A stretch of DNA of 64,000 nt, taken from NCBI GenBank assembly GCA_963728445.1, contig CAVSJO010000006.1, positions 1,984,001-2,048,000 on the forward strand, written 5' to 3'. This DNA is from CAVSJO01 sp963728445. GTDB lineage: Bacteria; Gemmatimonadota; Gemmatimonadetes; Longimicrobiales; RSA9. Each line of letters begins with the position of its first letter. Positions within the stretch are counted from its first letter, which is position 1. Below, piece after piece: positions 63,862-64,000 of this stretch. The position numbers were made by a program, and so were the translations under genes. The notes under the pieces are model-generated. The model searched no databases. It worked only from the letters and a program-made list of their open reading frames with translations, and was not told the origin of the DNA.

Positions 63862-64000
63862 ATGCTGTTCGATTCCCACTGCCACCTGACCGACGAGCGT
63901 TTCGCCGCGGACCTTCCCGCCGTCCTGGAGCGGGCGTGGCAGGCAGGACTCGTCGGCCTCGTGAGCATCGCGTCGGACGCGAAGGACGCCGAGGCGGCTG
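63862..64000 (+). CDS. tatD: TatD-family metal-dependent DNase, N-terminal part (runs off the window)
   Basis: 46 residues are visible from ATG 63862. The opening LFDSHCHLTDERF contains the first metal-binding His-X-His of TatD-type hydrolases, and the following AVLERAWQAGLVGLVSIASD fits the family. The rest lies beyond base 64000. Confidence 0.9.
   Translation, partial: MLFDSHCHLTDERFAADLPAVLERAWQAGLVGLVSIASDAKDAEAA

Overview
The window is very GC-rich, about 70% by eye, and densely coded, with many start/stop overlaps of the ATGA/GTGA type. Several features suggest a Gram-negative, didermic soil-type bacterium: RND efflux pumps, an outer-membrane TolC-like protein, many lipoproteins, TonB-plug-like proteins with carboxypeptidase-regulatory-like domains, a Bat operon, and a GlnRS carrying a GatB/YqeY tail. 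Gemmatimonadota is my best guess, but no marker gene was compared, so this is an inference.

Layout. 1-4.1 kb: a GDSL esterase diverges from an ABC ATPase/FtsX-type permease pair, the arrangement of tesA-ybbA-ybbP in E. coli. 4.1-8.4 kb: an MscS-like channel gene lies between two copies of a ~270-nt structured RNA element, each ending in a strong terminator hairpin; the second copy precedes a HEAT-repeat/cyclophilin lipoprotein. 8.4-26.6 kb: an SDR oxidoreductase, TonB-plug/carboxypeptidase-regulatory-like surface proteins, a tripartite efflux locus (adaptor, TolC-like channel, two RND pumps), small lipoproteins and a DUF1707/LiaF-like protein. Most apparent single-base frameshifts of the window fall here. 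26.6-39.4 kb: glnS, gltX, a LexA-like repressor, tadA, a 2-hydroxyacid dehydrogenase, an amino-acid permease, the pyrR-pyrB-pyrC operon with an HD/OB nuclease, and rpsT. 39.4-41.5 kb: an IS1202-group insertion sequence with 17-bp direct repeats, immediately followed by a decayed second copy. 42-46 kb: scpA-scpB-rluB and an unknown Rossmann protein. 46-54.3 kb: a Bat operon (moxR, DUF58, membrane protein, batA, batB, batC, and a batD-batE fusion). 54.4-64 kb: upp, tRNA-Ile(CAT), tatC, rlpA, a tandem universal stress protein, a CYC-motif/cytochrome c/PQQ-type dehydrogenase cluster, secD-secF and the start of tatD.

Two non-coding patterns stand out. One is the duplicated structured RNA around 4.15-4.48 kb and 5.87-6.19 kb, where several helices are kept by compensatory changes. 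The other is a dispersed hexanucleotide repeat (GGCTGA/TCAGCC). It forms a perfect 19-copy array between glnS and gltX and recurs between genes and inside coding sequence: a TolC-like signal peptide, an RND cytoplasmic loop, the GlnRS linker and the scpB 3' end.
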